A DNA stretch of 64,000 bases, taken from CAVSKL01 sp963728475 [NCBI: Candidatus Eiseniibacteriota bacterium]. GTDB taxonomy: Bacteria > Eisenbacteria > RBG-16-71-46 > JABDJR01. The notes beneath the pieces were generated by a model. It did no database searches and was not told where the DNA came from. It saw nothing but the letters and a program-made list of their open reading frames with translations. Made by a program: the position numbers and the translations under genes. The first letter of the stretch is position 1, and the number at the start of each line of letters is the position of its first letter. The stretch lies in assembly GCA_963728475.1 (NCBI GenBank), contig CAVSKL010000003.1, forward strand, positions 620,001 through 684,000, written 5' to 3'. This document shows positions 16,732-25,522 of the stretch, in pieces.

Positions 16732-17768
16732 GCACCACCACCGATCCCGGCGTGCCCGCGGGCGCGCCCCTCACCAAGAAGGACTTCCAGACCGACCAGG
16801 AGGTGCGGTGGTGCCCGGGCTGCGGGGACTACGCCATCCTGAACGCGGTCCAGACCGTGTTCTCGCAGCTGGGGATGGCCAAGGAGAACTTCGTGGTGGT
16901 CTCGGGGATCGGCTGCTCCAGCCGTTTCCCGTACTACATGAACACCTACGGCTTCCACACCATCCACGGGCGGGCCCCCGCGGTGGCCACCGGGATCAAG
17001 ATCGCCAACCCCGCGCTCGACGTGTGGGTGGTGACCGGGGACGGGGACGCGCTGTCCATCGGGGGAAACCACCTCATCCACGCCATGCGCCGCAACGTCG
17101 GGCTGAAGATCCTCATGTTCAACAACCGGATCTACGGGTTGACCAAGGGGCAGTACTCGCCCACCTCGGAGATGGGCAAGCGGACCAAGTCCACCCCGTT
17201 CGGGTCGGTCGACCGCCCGCTCAATCCCCTGAGCCTCGCGCTGGGCGCCGAGGCCACCTTCGTGGCCCGGTCGGTGGACGTCTACCAGAAGCACCTGATG
17301 GAGGTGCTCAAGGCCGCCGCCTCCCACCAGGGGACCGCGTTCGTGGAGATCTACCAGAACTGCAACATCTTCAACGACAAGGCGTTCGAGAACTTCACCG
17401 AGCGCGCGGTCAGGAGCGACACCAACCTGGAGATGGAGCACGGCAAGCCGCTCCGCTTCGGGGCCGAGGGCGACAAGGGCCTGCGCTGGACGGGCGCGGG
17501 CTACGAGGTGGTGCGCCTCGGGGACGGCGTCTCCGAGTCCGACCTGGCCGTTCACGACGCGCATGCCGCCGAGCCCGTCCACGCCTTCGCCATGAGCCGC
17601 CTCCAGCCCCCCCACTTCCCGGTGCCTTTGGGGATCTTCCGCGACGTGCAGGTGCCGTCGCTCGAGACCAACATCTGGGACCAGGTGAAGCGGGTGCGGA
17701 CCGAGCGCGGCGAGGGCGACCTGGCCGCCCTTCTGGGGGCCGGGGAAACCTGGGAGGTGAAAGCCTGA
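16728..17768 (+). CDS. korB: 2-oxoacid:ferredoxin oxidoreductase, beta subunit
   Basis: 346 residues, starting at the ATGA overlap with korA. 'RWCPGCGDY' (Cys29 and Cys32) provides iron-sulfur ligands, 'GDGDALSIGGNH' binds thiamine diphosphate/Mg, and 'NNRIYGLTKGQYSPTS' is the standard beta-subunit signature. The pair links carbon metabolism to ferredoxin; a separate ferredoxin (59368) and an ADP-forming acyl-CoA synthetase (56325) in the window could use its products. Confidence 0.95.
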   Translation: MSTTTDPGVPAGAPLTKKDFQTDQEVRWCPGCGDYAILNAVQTVFSQLGMAKENFVVVSGIGCSSRFPYYMNTYGFHTIHGRAPAVATGIKIANPALDVWVVTGDGDALSIGGNHLIHAMRRNVGLKILMFNNRIYGLTKGQYSPTSEMGKRTKSTPFGSVDRPLNPLSLALGAEATFVARSVDVYQKHLMEVLKAAASHQGTAFVEIYQNCNIFNDKAFENFTERAVRSDTNLEMEHGKPLRFGAEGDKGLRWTGAGYEVVRLGDGVSESDLAVHDAHAAEPVHAFAMSRLQPPHFPVPLGIFRDVQVPSLETNIWDQVKRVRTERGEGDLAALLGAGETWEVKA

Positions 17769-19747
17769 GTTCCGCCGAACCGCGACCGCTTCGCTTCGAG
17801 GATCTCTTCAACCATCGCCGGGCTTCGCGCCCCCGGGTTTCCCCCGACGGGCACTACGTGGTATTCACCGCGTTCCAACCCGACCCCGGCGCGGACCGGA
17901 ACGTCTCCCATCTCTACCGGGTGCCGGTGCGGGGGGGGGAGGAGGTCCAGCTCACCCGGCACGGGACCTCGAACGGCGAGCACGCGTTCTCGCCGGACGG
18001 CAAGTGGATCGCGTTCGTCTCCAACCGGAGCGAGACCCAGCAGATCTGGGTAATGCCCACCGACGGAGGGGAGGCGCGGCAGGTGACGCGCTTGAAGCTC
18101 GGTGCCCACCGGCCGGTGTGGTTCCCGGACGGGACGCGGTTGGCGGTGATCTCGCAGGTCTATCGCGACACTTCCGACCCCGGGGAGATCGAGCGCCGGG
18201 AGGAGGAGCGGGAGAAGGAGAAGCCCGCCTACCGGGTGATCGACGGGCTTATGTTCCGGCACTGGGACGCCTGGACCGACGACAAGATCGAGCACCTGTT
18301 CACGGTGGAGGTCGCGACCGGGGACGCCCGGGACCTCACCCCCGGCCCCTACCCCGTGCCGCCGTGGGCGCTGGGAGGCGATCCCGACTTCGCGGTGTCG
18401 CCGGACGGGAACGAAGTCGTTTACGCCTGCCTCCGCGACGACGCCCAGGCGCTCTCCACCTCGGTGGCGCTGTGGACGGTGCCCGCCGGGGGAGGTACCC
18501 CCCACCGGATCAATCCCTGGGACGGCGCCGCCGCCCACCCGGTCTATTCGCCCGAGGGCGGACGGATCGCCTACTGCGCCATGCGCCGGGCCGGCTACGA
18601 GGCCGACAAGCGCGAGCTCCTGGTCTACGACCGCAAGACCGGCAAGACCGCCGAGGCCGCCCCTGGGTTCGACCGTTCCGCCGGCCCCCCGGTCTGGTCC
18701 CCGGACGGAAGGCGCCTCTTCTTCGCGGCCCAGGACCGCGGCACCACCGGTATCTACGCGGTGGACGCCGCCGGCGGCGAGCCCGCGGCCCTCACCGGAG
18801 GGGCCACCGACCACGATCCCGCGGTGACCCCCGACGGGGAGTGGCTGGTGTTCGGCCGGGAGACGCTCTGCGCGCCGCCGGAGATCTACCGGGCTTCCAC
18901 CGGGGCCGGCGCCGAGGCCTCGGCGCTGACCGCGCTGAACGCCGAGGCCCTCTCCGGGATCGCGATGAACGAGGCCGAGGAATTCTGGTACGAGGGGGCG
19001 AAGGGGGCCAAGGTGCAGGGGTTCCTGCTCAAGCCTCCGGGGTTCGAGGCGGGAAAGAAGTACCCGGTGGTGTTCATGATCCACGGCGGGCCGCAGGGGA
19101 TGTTCGGGCTCGACTTCCACGAGCGGTGGAACGCCCAGCTCTTCGCCGCCCCCGGCTACGTGGCGGTGATGATCAACCCGCGGGGAAGCACCGGCTACGG
19201 GCAGGCCTTCACCGACGCCATCCGGGGCGAGTGGGGGGGCACGTGCTACGAGGACCTGATGAAGGGCTTCGACCACGTGCTGGAGACGTACCCCTTCTGC
19301 GACCGCGAGCGCACCGCCGCCGCCGGCGCCAGCTTCGGCGGGTTCATGGTGAACTGGATCGCCGGCCACACCGGCCGCTTCCGCTGCCTGGTGAGCCACG
19401 ACGGCATCTTCAACAACGAGATGATGGACTACGCCACCGACGAGCTCTGGTTCTCGGAGTGGGAGTTCGGGGGGGCGCCGTGGGAGGCGCCCGAGGAGTA
19501 CCGCAAGTACTCGCCGCACCTCCACGTCCCCGACATGAAGACCCCGGTCCTGGTGATCCAGGGCGAGCAGGACTTCCGCTGCCCCGCCAGCGAGGGGCTG
19601 GACTTCTTCACCGCGCTCCAGCGGCGCGGGGTGCCCTCGCGGCTCCTCTACTTCGCCGACGAGGGGCACTGGGTGCTCAAACCCAAGAACCGCAGGGTGT
19701 GGTGGGAGACGGTGATGGGGTGGCTCGCGCGATACCTGAAGGACTAG
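17765..19747 (+). CDS. S9 family prolyl-oligopeptidase-like peptidase
   Basis: About 660 residues if it starts at the CTG (17765-17767) that overlaps the korB stop; no ATG, GTG or TTG lies near the apparent N-terminus, so the start is uncertain. The first part is a beta-propeller with repeated 'SPDG' blades ('RVSPDGHYVVFTAF', 'FSPDGKWIAFVSN'). The C-terminal hydrolase has catalytic Ser523 ('GASFGGFMVNW'), Asp603 ('GEQDFRCP') and His635 ('DEGHWV'). It cleaves short peptides, probably in the cytoplasm, as no signal peptide is seen. Overlap with korB suggests the same transcript. Confidence 0.88.
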   Translation: MSSAEPRPLRFEDLFNHRRASRPRVSPDGHYVVFTAFQPDPGADRNVSHLYRVPVRGGEEVQLTRHGTSNGEHAFSPDGKWIAFVSNRSETQQIWVMPTDGGEARQVTRLKLGAHRPVWFPDGTRLAVISQVYRDTSDPGEIERREEEREKEKPAYRVIDGLMFRHWDAWTDDKIEHLFTVEVATGDARDLTPGPYPVPPWALGGDPDFAVSPDGNEVVYACLRDDAQALSTSVALWTVPAGGGTPHRINPWDGAAAHPVYSPEGGRIAYCAMRRAGYEADKRELLVYDRKTGKTAEAAPGFDRSAGPPVWSPDGRRLFFAAQDRGTTGIYAVDAAGGEPAALTGGATDHDPAVTPDGEWLVFGRETLCAPPEIYRASTGAGAEASALTALNAEALSGIAMNEAEEFWYEGAKGAKVQGFLLKPPGFEAGKKYPVVFMIHGGPQGMFGLDFHERWNAQLFAAPGYVAVMINPRGSTGYGQAFTDAIRGEWGGTCYEDLMKGFDHVLETYPFCDRERTAAAGASFGGFMVNWIAGHTGRFRCLVSHDGIFNNEMMDYATDELWFSEWEFGGAPWEAPEEYRKYSPHLHVPDMKTPVLVIQGEQDFRCPASEGLDFFTALQRRGVPSRLLYFADEGHWVLKPKNRRVWWETVMGWLARYLKD

Positions 19748-19765
19748 CGGTCCAATTCGGATCAA

Positions 19766-19805
19766 CGGGCGCGCCGGCTTCCACCCCGGCGCGCCCGGAT
19801 TTCCT
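19766..19805 (+). terminator. Hairpin between convergent genes, likely terminator
   Basis: Perfect 12-bp stem CGGGCGCGCCGG (19766-19777) with CCGGCGCGCCCG (19786-19797), eight-base loop, then GATTTCC. The T run is short, so efficiency is unclear. It lies between the S9 peptidase and the opposing lipoprotein gene. Confidence 0.5.
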
Positions 19806-19835
19806 GCCCGCCGCCCGGAGGCGCGGCGCCCCCCG

Positions 19836-22001
19836 CTACGGCCCCGTTTCCTCCCGGAACCAGTCGATCGACCGGTTGAACACCGTTTGCGCCCCCGTCT
19901 TCTCGAAGTAGTACATCGGGAATCCGAACCACTGCACCGCGCCCTGGGTGCGGGCGGGATCCGGGTTGTGCCAGCGGAGGGCGTCCAGGCGGCCCTCATA
20001 GGGTGACGAGCGCCCGATCGTCGGGCCGTAGGCGGCGGAGACGTAGAGCGAGTCGAGCACCCCGCGGAACCCGTCGGAGAGGTGGGCGGAAGCGTCGATC
20101 AGCCCGAAGATCGCGTCGCAGAACGGGATTCCATGCCGGAACGGGCTCACCTTGGTGGTGTCGATCCGCATGGCCGGGTAGACCGGGGGCTGGTTCCGGC
20201 GATAGTCGCCCACGGGGTAGGGGAACGGGTTGACCGCCACCAGGTTGTTGTTCTGGTTCGCTTCCTTGTCGTTGCGGACGTCGTCGGTGTAGAGCTTCAA
20301 ATACTGCCAGGCGAAGCTCCCCGGGGAGACCGAGAGCGGATAGTTGAGGTTGACGTAGGACCCGCCCGGCACTTCCGGGAGCATGGTGGGCACGGTGTAG
20401 GTCCCGGAGATCCAGGCCTGCCCCCCCGCGCCGAGGTAGGCGTCCAGCTGCCGGTTGACCGAGGCGGCCTGGTAGAGGCCGGCCCCACCGCCGGAAGCGG
20501 CGCCGGCCACGTCCCAGATCTGGAGCCGGTAGCGGCCCATCTCGGCCAGGGACGGCGGCGCCGGGGTCTGGGAGAGCCGGTCGTCGGGGCCGTAGGTCTC
20601 GTAGGCGAAGTACTGGTTCGCCGGGAACCGGCCCGAGTCGTCGAACAGGCTCTTCCAGAAGGCGTCGTTCTCGCTGTCGCGCGGATAGGTGGCGTTGTAG
20701 TTGTCGTCGACCAGGAGCGCCGGCCGGTCCATGGGGACGTCCACCGGGTTCAGGACCAGGACCACGGCGGCCACGGTCCCGTAGGTGTCCCGGACCTGGA
20801 CGCTCACGGTCTGGATCCCGATTGCCTCCAGGGTGATCGGCGGAAGCGCGAAGTTCGTGGTCCAGGCGGAGAACCCCGGCCCGTTCTCCGGGTCGGCGAG
20901 GTTCAGCCCCCAGCGGAGCGCGTCGCACGCGCCCCCGTAGTCCTCCGCGCTGCAGGAGACGTTCAGGTGGAGCGTGATCCCGGACGGGAGGTTGAAGTCC
21001 CGGGTGGTCACCGCGCCGCTCGACGTCACGGTGGGGATCTCCGCCGCCGCCACCGTGATCCTTGGAATCCCGCCTCCGGCGGTCGAGGCGAACTTGACCG
21101 CGTTCCGGCCGAAGGTGAGGAAAGGCTCCACCGCTCCCGCCTCGTCCACCGCACGCACGCCGAAGAGGTAGCCGCGGCCCGCCCGCAGCGGCAGGTCCAG
21201 CTTCAATTCCGGTCCCGGGACGTAGGTCCAGGCTGAGTCGCCGCCCGAGAAGAGGAGCTGGGGGGTGTCGATCTGGATCACGGGGATGGGGCCGAGGGTG
21301 GAGAGATCCAGGAGCCGCACCTCGTATCCCACCGGCAGTCCGGTGGACCCGTCCGGATCGACGCCGTCGGCCCGGACGTGGAGGGTGTCCCCAAGGGTGA
21401 ATAGGTCGGTGCCTCCGGAGAGATCGGGTGAGCGAAGGGTCGCCCGCGGAGCCACCGTGGTCGCGTTGAATGCCACGTGCGCGGGATCCCCGGCCAGCCC
21501 CTCGCCGTCCACCGCACGCACGTACACCGCATGGAGACCCGAGAACCGGCCCAGGGGCCGCTTCAACGATCCCACCATCTCGGAGTCGGGGTTCGGGGTC
21601 GCGAACTCCAGGGTCTCGTTGAAGTCGACGGTGTGGATCCAGTCGAAGGACGCCCCGCCCTCCTTGGTCACCCGGGTGGTGTCGGGCTCGCCCCCGGTGC
21701 CGGGGATGTCCATTTCCGAGATCCCCTGCCCCCCGCGGGCGATCTCGTCCTCGGTGAAGGCCGCCGGCGGGTCCACCGCGACCTCGAAGTGGTCCACCCG
21801 GCCGTCCGGGTCGTTGGCCGACCAGTCGAAGCGGATCCGGTAGGAGACCGTCCCGCCTTCGATTGGGCCCCCGGTCAACTTCACCACCGGGGGCTGGTTG
21901 GGAAGCGCCCGCCCTTCCTTGGGCGAACAGCCTCCGCCCAACGCAGCCGCCGCCCCCCCCAGCGCCGCGAGTCCGAACCACAGCCAATTCGTTCCTCTCA
22001 T
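19836..22001 (-). CDS. Large surface lipoprotein with Ig/cadherin-like segments, unknown function
   Basis: 721 residues from ATG 22001. The signal peptide ends in a lipobox at Cys25 ('AALGGGCSPK'). The body begins 'NQPPVVKLTGGP' with 'DWSANDPDGRVDHFEVAVD', a pattern of extracellular Ig-like modules, then a second module with 'DLFTLGDTLHVRADGVDPDG', and a C-terminal part starting 'PALLVDDNYNATYPRDSEND' that resembles a glutamine-amidotransferase-like or ThuA-like 'pretty-print' domain seen in similar lipoproteins, though I cannot confirm it. No catalytic motif is evident. The start overlaps the stop of a short upstream ORF. Confidence 0.8.
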   Translation of the reverse strand: MRGTNWLWFGLAALGGAAAALGGGCSPKEGRALPNQPPVVKLTGGPIEGGTVSYRIRFDWSANDPDGRVDHFEVAVDPPAAFTEDEIARGGQGISEMDIPGTGGEPDTTRVTKEGGASFDWIHTVDFNETLEFATPNPDSEMVGSLKRPLGRFSGLHAVYVRAVDGEGLAGDPAHVAFNATTVAPRATLRSPDLSGGTDLFTLGDTLHVRADGVDPDGSTGLPVGYEVRLLDLSTLGPIPVIQIDTPQLLFSGGDSAWTYVPGPELKLDLPLRAGRGYLFGVRAVDEAGAVEPFLTFGRNAVKFASTAGGGIPRITVAAAEIPTVTSSGAVTTRDFNLPSGITLHLNVSCSAEDYGGACDALRWGLNLADPENGPGFSAWTTNFALPPITLEAIGIQTVSVQVRDTYGTVAAVVLVLNPVDVPMDRPALLVDDNYNATYPRDSENDAFWKSLFDDSGRFPANQYFAYETYGPDDRLSQTPAPPSLAEMGRYRLQIWDVAGAASGGGAGLYQAASVNRQLDAYLGAGGQAWISGTYTVPTMLPEVPGGSYVNLNYPLSVSPGSFAWQYLKLYTDDVRNDKEANQNNNLVAVNPFPYPVGDYRRNQPPVYPAMRIDTTKVSPFRHGIPFCDAIFGLIDASAHLSDGFRGVLDSLYVSAAYGPTIGRSSPYEGRLDALRWHNPDPARTQGAVQWFGFPMYYFEKTGAQTVFNRSIDWFREETGP

Positions 22002-22270
22002 GCCGTTCTCCCCCCGGCAAGCCCTCGCCGGAGACACCCGCCCGTCCGCACCTGCAGGGTGTCTCCCATGGTGAAAAGGGAAGCCCCCGGACCCGACGGC
22101 GGCCGGAGGTCCGTGGTGGGCGCCACGGTGCTGGCGGTCGAGGCGGCCTGCGCGGGGCCGCCGGCCGGCAGAGCGGCCGCTCCGAGAATGGAGAGAGACC
22201 GTAAACGCGCCCTTGGGGGAAAGAGCTCGGCCGCGGATGCGGCGAGACGGGCCGGACTGCGGTGAGTCAA
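21998..22270 (-). CDS. Short coupled ORF: signal-peptide-like start plus a copy of the lipoprotein's domain junction
   Basis: 90 residues, with a signal-peptide-like N-terminus ('SLSILGAAALPAGGPAQA') and then 'APTTDLRPPSGPGASLFTMG'. The latter aligns with residues 180-210 of the downstream lipoprotein ('APRATLRSPDLSGGTDLFTL'), including the following GDTL-V motif. Its TGA overlaps the lipoprotein ATG, so translation could be coupled. It may be the truncated 5' end of a duplicated lipoprotein gene or a small secreted peptide; I favour a remnant. Confidence 0.45.
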   Translation of the reverse strand: MTHRSPARLAASAAELFPPRARLRSLSILGAAALPAGGPAQAASTASTVAPTTDLRPPSGPGASLFTMGDTLQVRTGGCLRRGLAGGRTA

Positions 22271-22373
22271 TTTCGGGTACTCCAGGCACCCGTCGAGGGG
22301 GATCCGCCTGCACTATAGCGCCGCGCCGGGTGGCGGGTCAATCTGTCCCCCGGGGCCCCTGCCCCCCCCGGGA

Positions 22374-23387
22374 TCACTCCACCGGGAAGTCCTCGTCGTC
22401 GGGCCCCTGCACCACCACGTGGGTTCCGTGCTCCCAGTAGCCGGGATCCAGGTCGGCCTGGGGTAGCTCGTCCCACCGGAGGCGCCGGGAGACCAGGGTA
22501 TCGGCGTTGACGGTGCCGAGCCGGAGCGCCTGGAACGCGTCCCGGAGATCCTGCGATTCGAACCCGCTCACCCCGTGGATGCGAAGCTCATTCCGTTGCA
22601 CCCGCGCCCCGGGAAGCGCGAACAGGAAGTTCGACGAGAACGGCGCCCCCACCACCATGGTCCCGCGCCGGGCCATGACCTGGAACGCCTCGTGGGCGAG
22701 CGACGCGTCGGGGGAGAGCGCCAGCACCGCGTCGGGCCCGGCGCCGCCGGTCTCCTGGAGAATGGCGTCCCGGAGCGGCTCCTCGGGTACGCGGATCACG
22801 CGGGTGGCGCCGCTCCACTCCGCGCGCTGGCGCAGCGTGGCCGAGGCATCGGCCGCGTAGACCCCGCGGATCCCCTGGTGCCGGGCCAGCCGGATGGCCA
22901 CCTGGCCCACCAGCCCCAGCCCCAGCACCAGCAGCGTGCGCGCGTGGTCCGAGCGGGCTTCGCGGAGGATGCGGGCGGCGAAGGCGGCGGCGGGGAGCAG
23001 GGTGGCCCCTTCGGCGTCGATCTGCCCCGGAAGCTTGACCAGCGCCTCCCGCAACGCGGGATCGTCGGGGATCGACAGGTAGGTGCTCAGACCGGGCAGG
23101 GGATCGGTGGAGGCAGGGCGGGGGAGAAGGATCGCGCGATCCAGCGCATTCCACCCCGAGACCCCGTCGCCGGCCGCGGCCACCTCCAGGATCGGCACCC
23201 CCGGCGGGGTACGGTTGACGTAGAGGTTGGGCGCCACGTCGTCGGGGCCGACTCCGGCGGCGAGGAGCCGGAACACCACCTCGCCCGGGCCGGGGCGCTC
23301 GAGCGCGGATTCCTCGATCCGGAACCGTCCGCCCCGCTCCAGCACCGCCCGCCGCACCCGCTCCGGCAGGGGGATGAACTCGCGCAT
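22374..23387 (-). CDS. MDR-type NAD(P)-binding dehydrogenase without zinc ligands
   Basis: 337 residues. The Rossmann motif 'VLGLGLVGQVAIRLARHQG' and 'YAADASATLRQRAEWSGATRVI' match the medium-chain dehydrogenase family. The usual GHE catalytic zinc region and the four structural-zinc cysteines are missing, so it may be a non-zinc reductase or act on an unusual substrate. It follows the PEPCK-like gene in the same direction after 78 bases, and GGGAGCGG serves as ribosome site. Confidence 0.75.
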   Translation of the reverse strand: MREFIPLPERVRRAVLERGGRFRIEESALERPGPGEVVFRLLAAGVGPDDVAPNLYVNRTPPGVPILEVAAAGDGVSGWNALDRAILLPRPASTDPLPGLSTYLSIPDDPALREALVKLPGQIDAEGATLLPAAAFAARILREARSDHARTLLVLGLGLVGQVAIRLARHQGIRGVYAADASATLRQRAEWSGATRVIRVPEEPLRDAILQETGGAGPDAVLALSPDASLAHEAFQVMARRGTMVVGAPFSSNFLFALPGARVQRNELRIHGVSGFESQDLRDAFQALRLGTVNADTLVSRRLRWDELPQADLDPGYWEHGTHVVVQGPDDEDFPVE

Positions 23388-23465
23388 TCCGCTCCCGTTT
23401 TCCGGCCGCCGCCCGGCGGCCCCCGCGGCCTCGCACCCCGGGCGCCCGGCGGCCCGGCGGTCTCG

Positions 23466-24836
23466 CTACCCGAGCCCCTCGATCAGGTCCCGGTCCAGAT
23501 CCTCGAACGTCTTCAGGTGCTCCACCCGCTCGCGCCGGAGCCGCTGCACCAGCCGCTCGTACTCGTCGAGCCGGTCCTGGGACTGGTAGAGCCGGCGCGG
23601 ACGGAGGATCGCCTCGTCCTCGCCCTCGATCCCCGGGACCGATTCCGCGACCTCGTACCCGAAGTCGGGATCGTGGGTCCAGTGGATGGTCCCTTCCGCG
23701 ATCGCCTTCACGATGGCGCCGGTGTGGGGGATGCGGATCTTGCGGGACCGTTCGTCGTCCTCGCCGCCCCCCACCCGGCCGGTATTGAGAAGGTAGACCA
23801 CCAGGTCCGATCCGGCCAAGAGCCCCTTCATCCGGTTCCCCTGCTGGGCGTGGCGGAGGGGGAAGAAGGGGTTGGTGCCGGGCACCCGCAGGGACTTCCC
23901 GGCCTCCTCCTTTCCGCCGGCGCTGGTCCCCTGGGTCTCGCCGAGCATGAAGAAGGCGGCGGCCTGGGCCCCGTGGAGCCGGGCCGCCGCAGGGATGATG
24001 TTCTCGTTCCGGTTCAGGATGAGGAGGATGTCGGCCCGGCCCAGGTCGCGGGCGTCGGCGGCCCCCTTCACCCTGGACATGGGGAAAGTGGCGCGTCCGT
24101 TCCCGGTGTAGGAGGTGTCGAAGAAATCGACCTCGCCGGCATCGTCCTGGGAGACGGTGGTGCCGGAGAGGCCGATGATGAGCGCCACCTTGCCGTCCTC
24201 CCCCACCGGGATCACCTTGCACCCAGCGTGGAGCGCCAGCCCGCCCCGGTCGTAGACGATCTTGTTCCACATCCGGAGCCCGCCCTTCTTGGACTCCCCG
24301 AAGTAGTCGGAGTTGAGCACGCGGGTGATCCCGCTCTCCAGGTCCACTGCGATCACCCGGTCGTCGGGATAGCCGGGGGCGGTCAGGTTGGGGGTGTAGA
24401 TCACAGTGAGCCGGGGCTCGAAGTCCTCGTCCATGACCGACGGGTCCTCGGTGTAGTAGAGCTGGCGCTGCATGGCCGCGATGTTCGCGTTCCGCGATTC
24501 GACGATGAGCCTGGCCGGCACCCGGAAGGTGCGGTCGTTGCCGATGAAGCCGTTCACCACCACCATCTCCCGCTCGGCGATGTAGGCGTCCCGGCGGCGG
24601 GCGATCTCCCCGAAGTCCGCCCGGGACATGGTCTGGTCGGAGTGCTCGCGGGGCCGGTCGGTGGCGATGTAGGTGCTTCCCTTGCTCCGGGCGGTGACCC
24701 GGGTGCGCACGTTCAGGTTTCCGAACCGGGTGGGGCGCGCGTTGGCCATGCGCTCGACCAGTTCGCGGAGCTCGCCGGCAGAGGGGTTCAGCACGACGCT
24801 GCGGGGACGGACGGGAAGATGGATGACGCTTTTCAT
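23466..24836 (-). CDS. PEP-carboxykinase (ATP)-like protein with deleted P-loop residues
   Basis: 456 residues. The family is shown by 'YFGESKKGGLRMWNKIVYDR' (compare the GEMKKG region of ATP-PEPCK), by 'RIPHTGAIVKAIAEGTI', and by a C-terminal 'VYLLNTGRVGGGE'. Where active enzymes have GLSGTGKTTLS, this protein has 'GLSGTTVSQDD' (residues 222-232): the Gly-Lys pair is gone, and the following metal-binding DDEHGW segment is not recognisable. It is likely not an ordinary ATP-PEPCK. A canonical GTP-PEPCK is encoded elsewhere in the window. GAGGAGC precedes the ATG. Function unknown. Confidence 0.8.
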   Translation of the reverse strand: MKSVIHLPVRPRSVVLNPSAGELRELVERMANARPTRFGNLNVRTRVTARSKGSTYIATDRPREHSDQTMSRADFGEIARRRDAYIAEREMVVVNGFIGNDRTFRVPARLIVESRNANIAAMQRQLYYTEDPSVMDEDFEPRLTVIYTPNLTAPGYPDDRVIAVDLESGITRVLNSDYFGESKKGGLRMWNKIVYDRGGLALHAGCKVIPVGEDGKVALIIGLSGTTVSQDDAGEVDFFDTSYTGNGRATFPMSRVKGAADARDLGRADILLILNRNENIIPAAARLHGAQAAAFFMLGETQGTSAGGKEEAGKSLRVPGTNPFFPLRHAQQGNRMKGLLAGSDLVVYLLNTGRVGGGEDDERSRKIRIPHTGAIVKAIAEGTIHWTHDPDFGYEVAESVPGIEGEDEAILRPRRLYQSQDRLDEYERLVQRLRRERVEHLKTFEDLDRDLIEGLG

Positions 24837-25090
24837 GATTGCTTGCTCCTCGGGAATCCGGTTCTTGAATCCTTCATGGGCCCGGGCGCGGCGAGACCGG
24901 GTCTCCGCGCGGCGGGGCGAACGGGGGAACGGTGATTACTCGACGAGTCCCTCCGAACCATTCATGGTATCGGGTGGAGCGCGGGCCTGCAACCCGAGCC
25001 GCACCCGGCTCCGCCTCGCGCCGCTTGATCCACCTGGGCGTTTGCGTCATGCTTGCCTTCCTGAATGTTTGTGGTGAAAGGAGCTGCACC

Positions 25091-25522
25091 GTGACGCTGC
25101 GCAAGAGCGAGGACCGGACCGGCCGCCGCCCGTCCGCCGTCGAGGGAAGGACCTGGGGATACCTGGGAGGCAACGTCGCGTTGCAGGTGCCGGACGTCTC
25201 CGCCGCCGTCCGCTATTACGAGAAGAGCTTCGGCTTCGACGTGGTGGAGATCTCCGACCAGAACCGCTACGCGGCCCTCCGCGCGGGCAAGTTCAGCTTC
25301 GATCTGGTGGACGAACACGGGGCGGGAACGCGGGCGGTGGGGCGTCCCGGCGAAGGGGTGGCCATGTACGTGTTCGTGGACGACGTGGCCGACCAGCTGG
25401 CGCGGATGGAGCGCTCCGGGGTTCCCATCCTCACCCGGGTGAACCGCCGGACCGCCGGAGTGGAGGAGTTCTCGGTGCGCGACGAGTACGGCCTGCTCTG
25501 GATCTTCACCCAGGCAACCTGA
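25091..25522 (+). CDS. VOC family (glyoxalase/bleomycin-resistance-like) protein
   Basis: 143 residues from a GTG at 25091 that has AAAGGAGC nine bases upstream; longer starts give a non-homologous N-terminus. The fold shows the two beta-alpha-beta-beta-beta units: 'NVALQVPDVSAAVRYYEKSF' and 'AMYVFVDDVADQLARMERSG', ending 'VRDEYGLLWIFTQAT'. Members bind a metal and act on small molecules; no substrate can be named. Its stop codon abuts the PduO stop on the other strand (TGATCA). Confidence 0.82.
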   Translation: MTLRKSEDRTGRRPSAVEGRTWGYLGGNVALQVPDVSAAVRYYEKSFGFDVVEISDQNRYAALRAGKFSFDLVDEHGAGTRAVGRPGEGVAMYVFVDDVADQLARMERSGVPILTRVNRRTAGVEEFSVRDEYGLLWIFTQAT

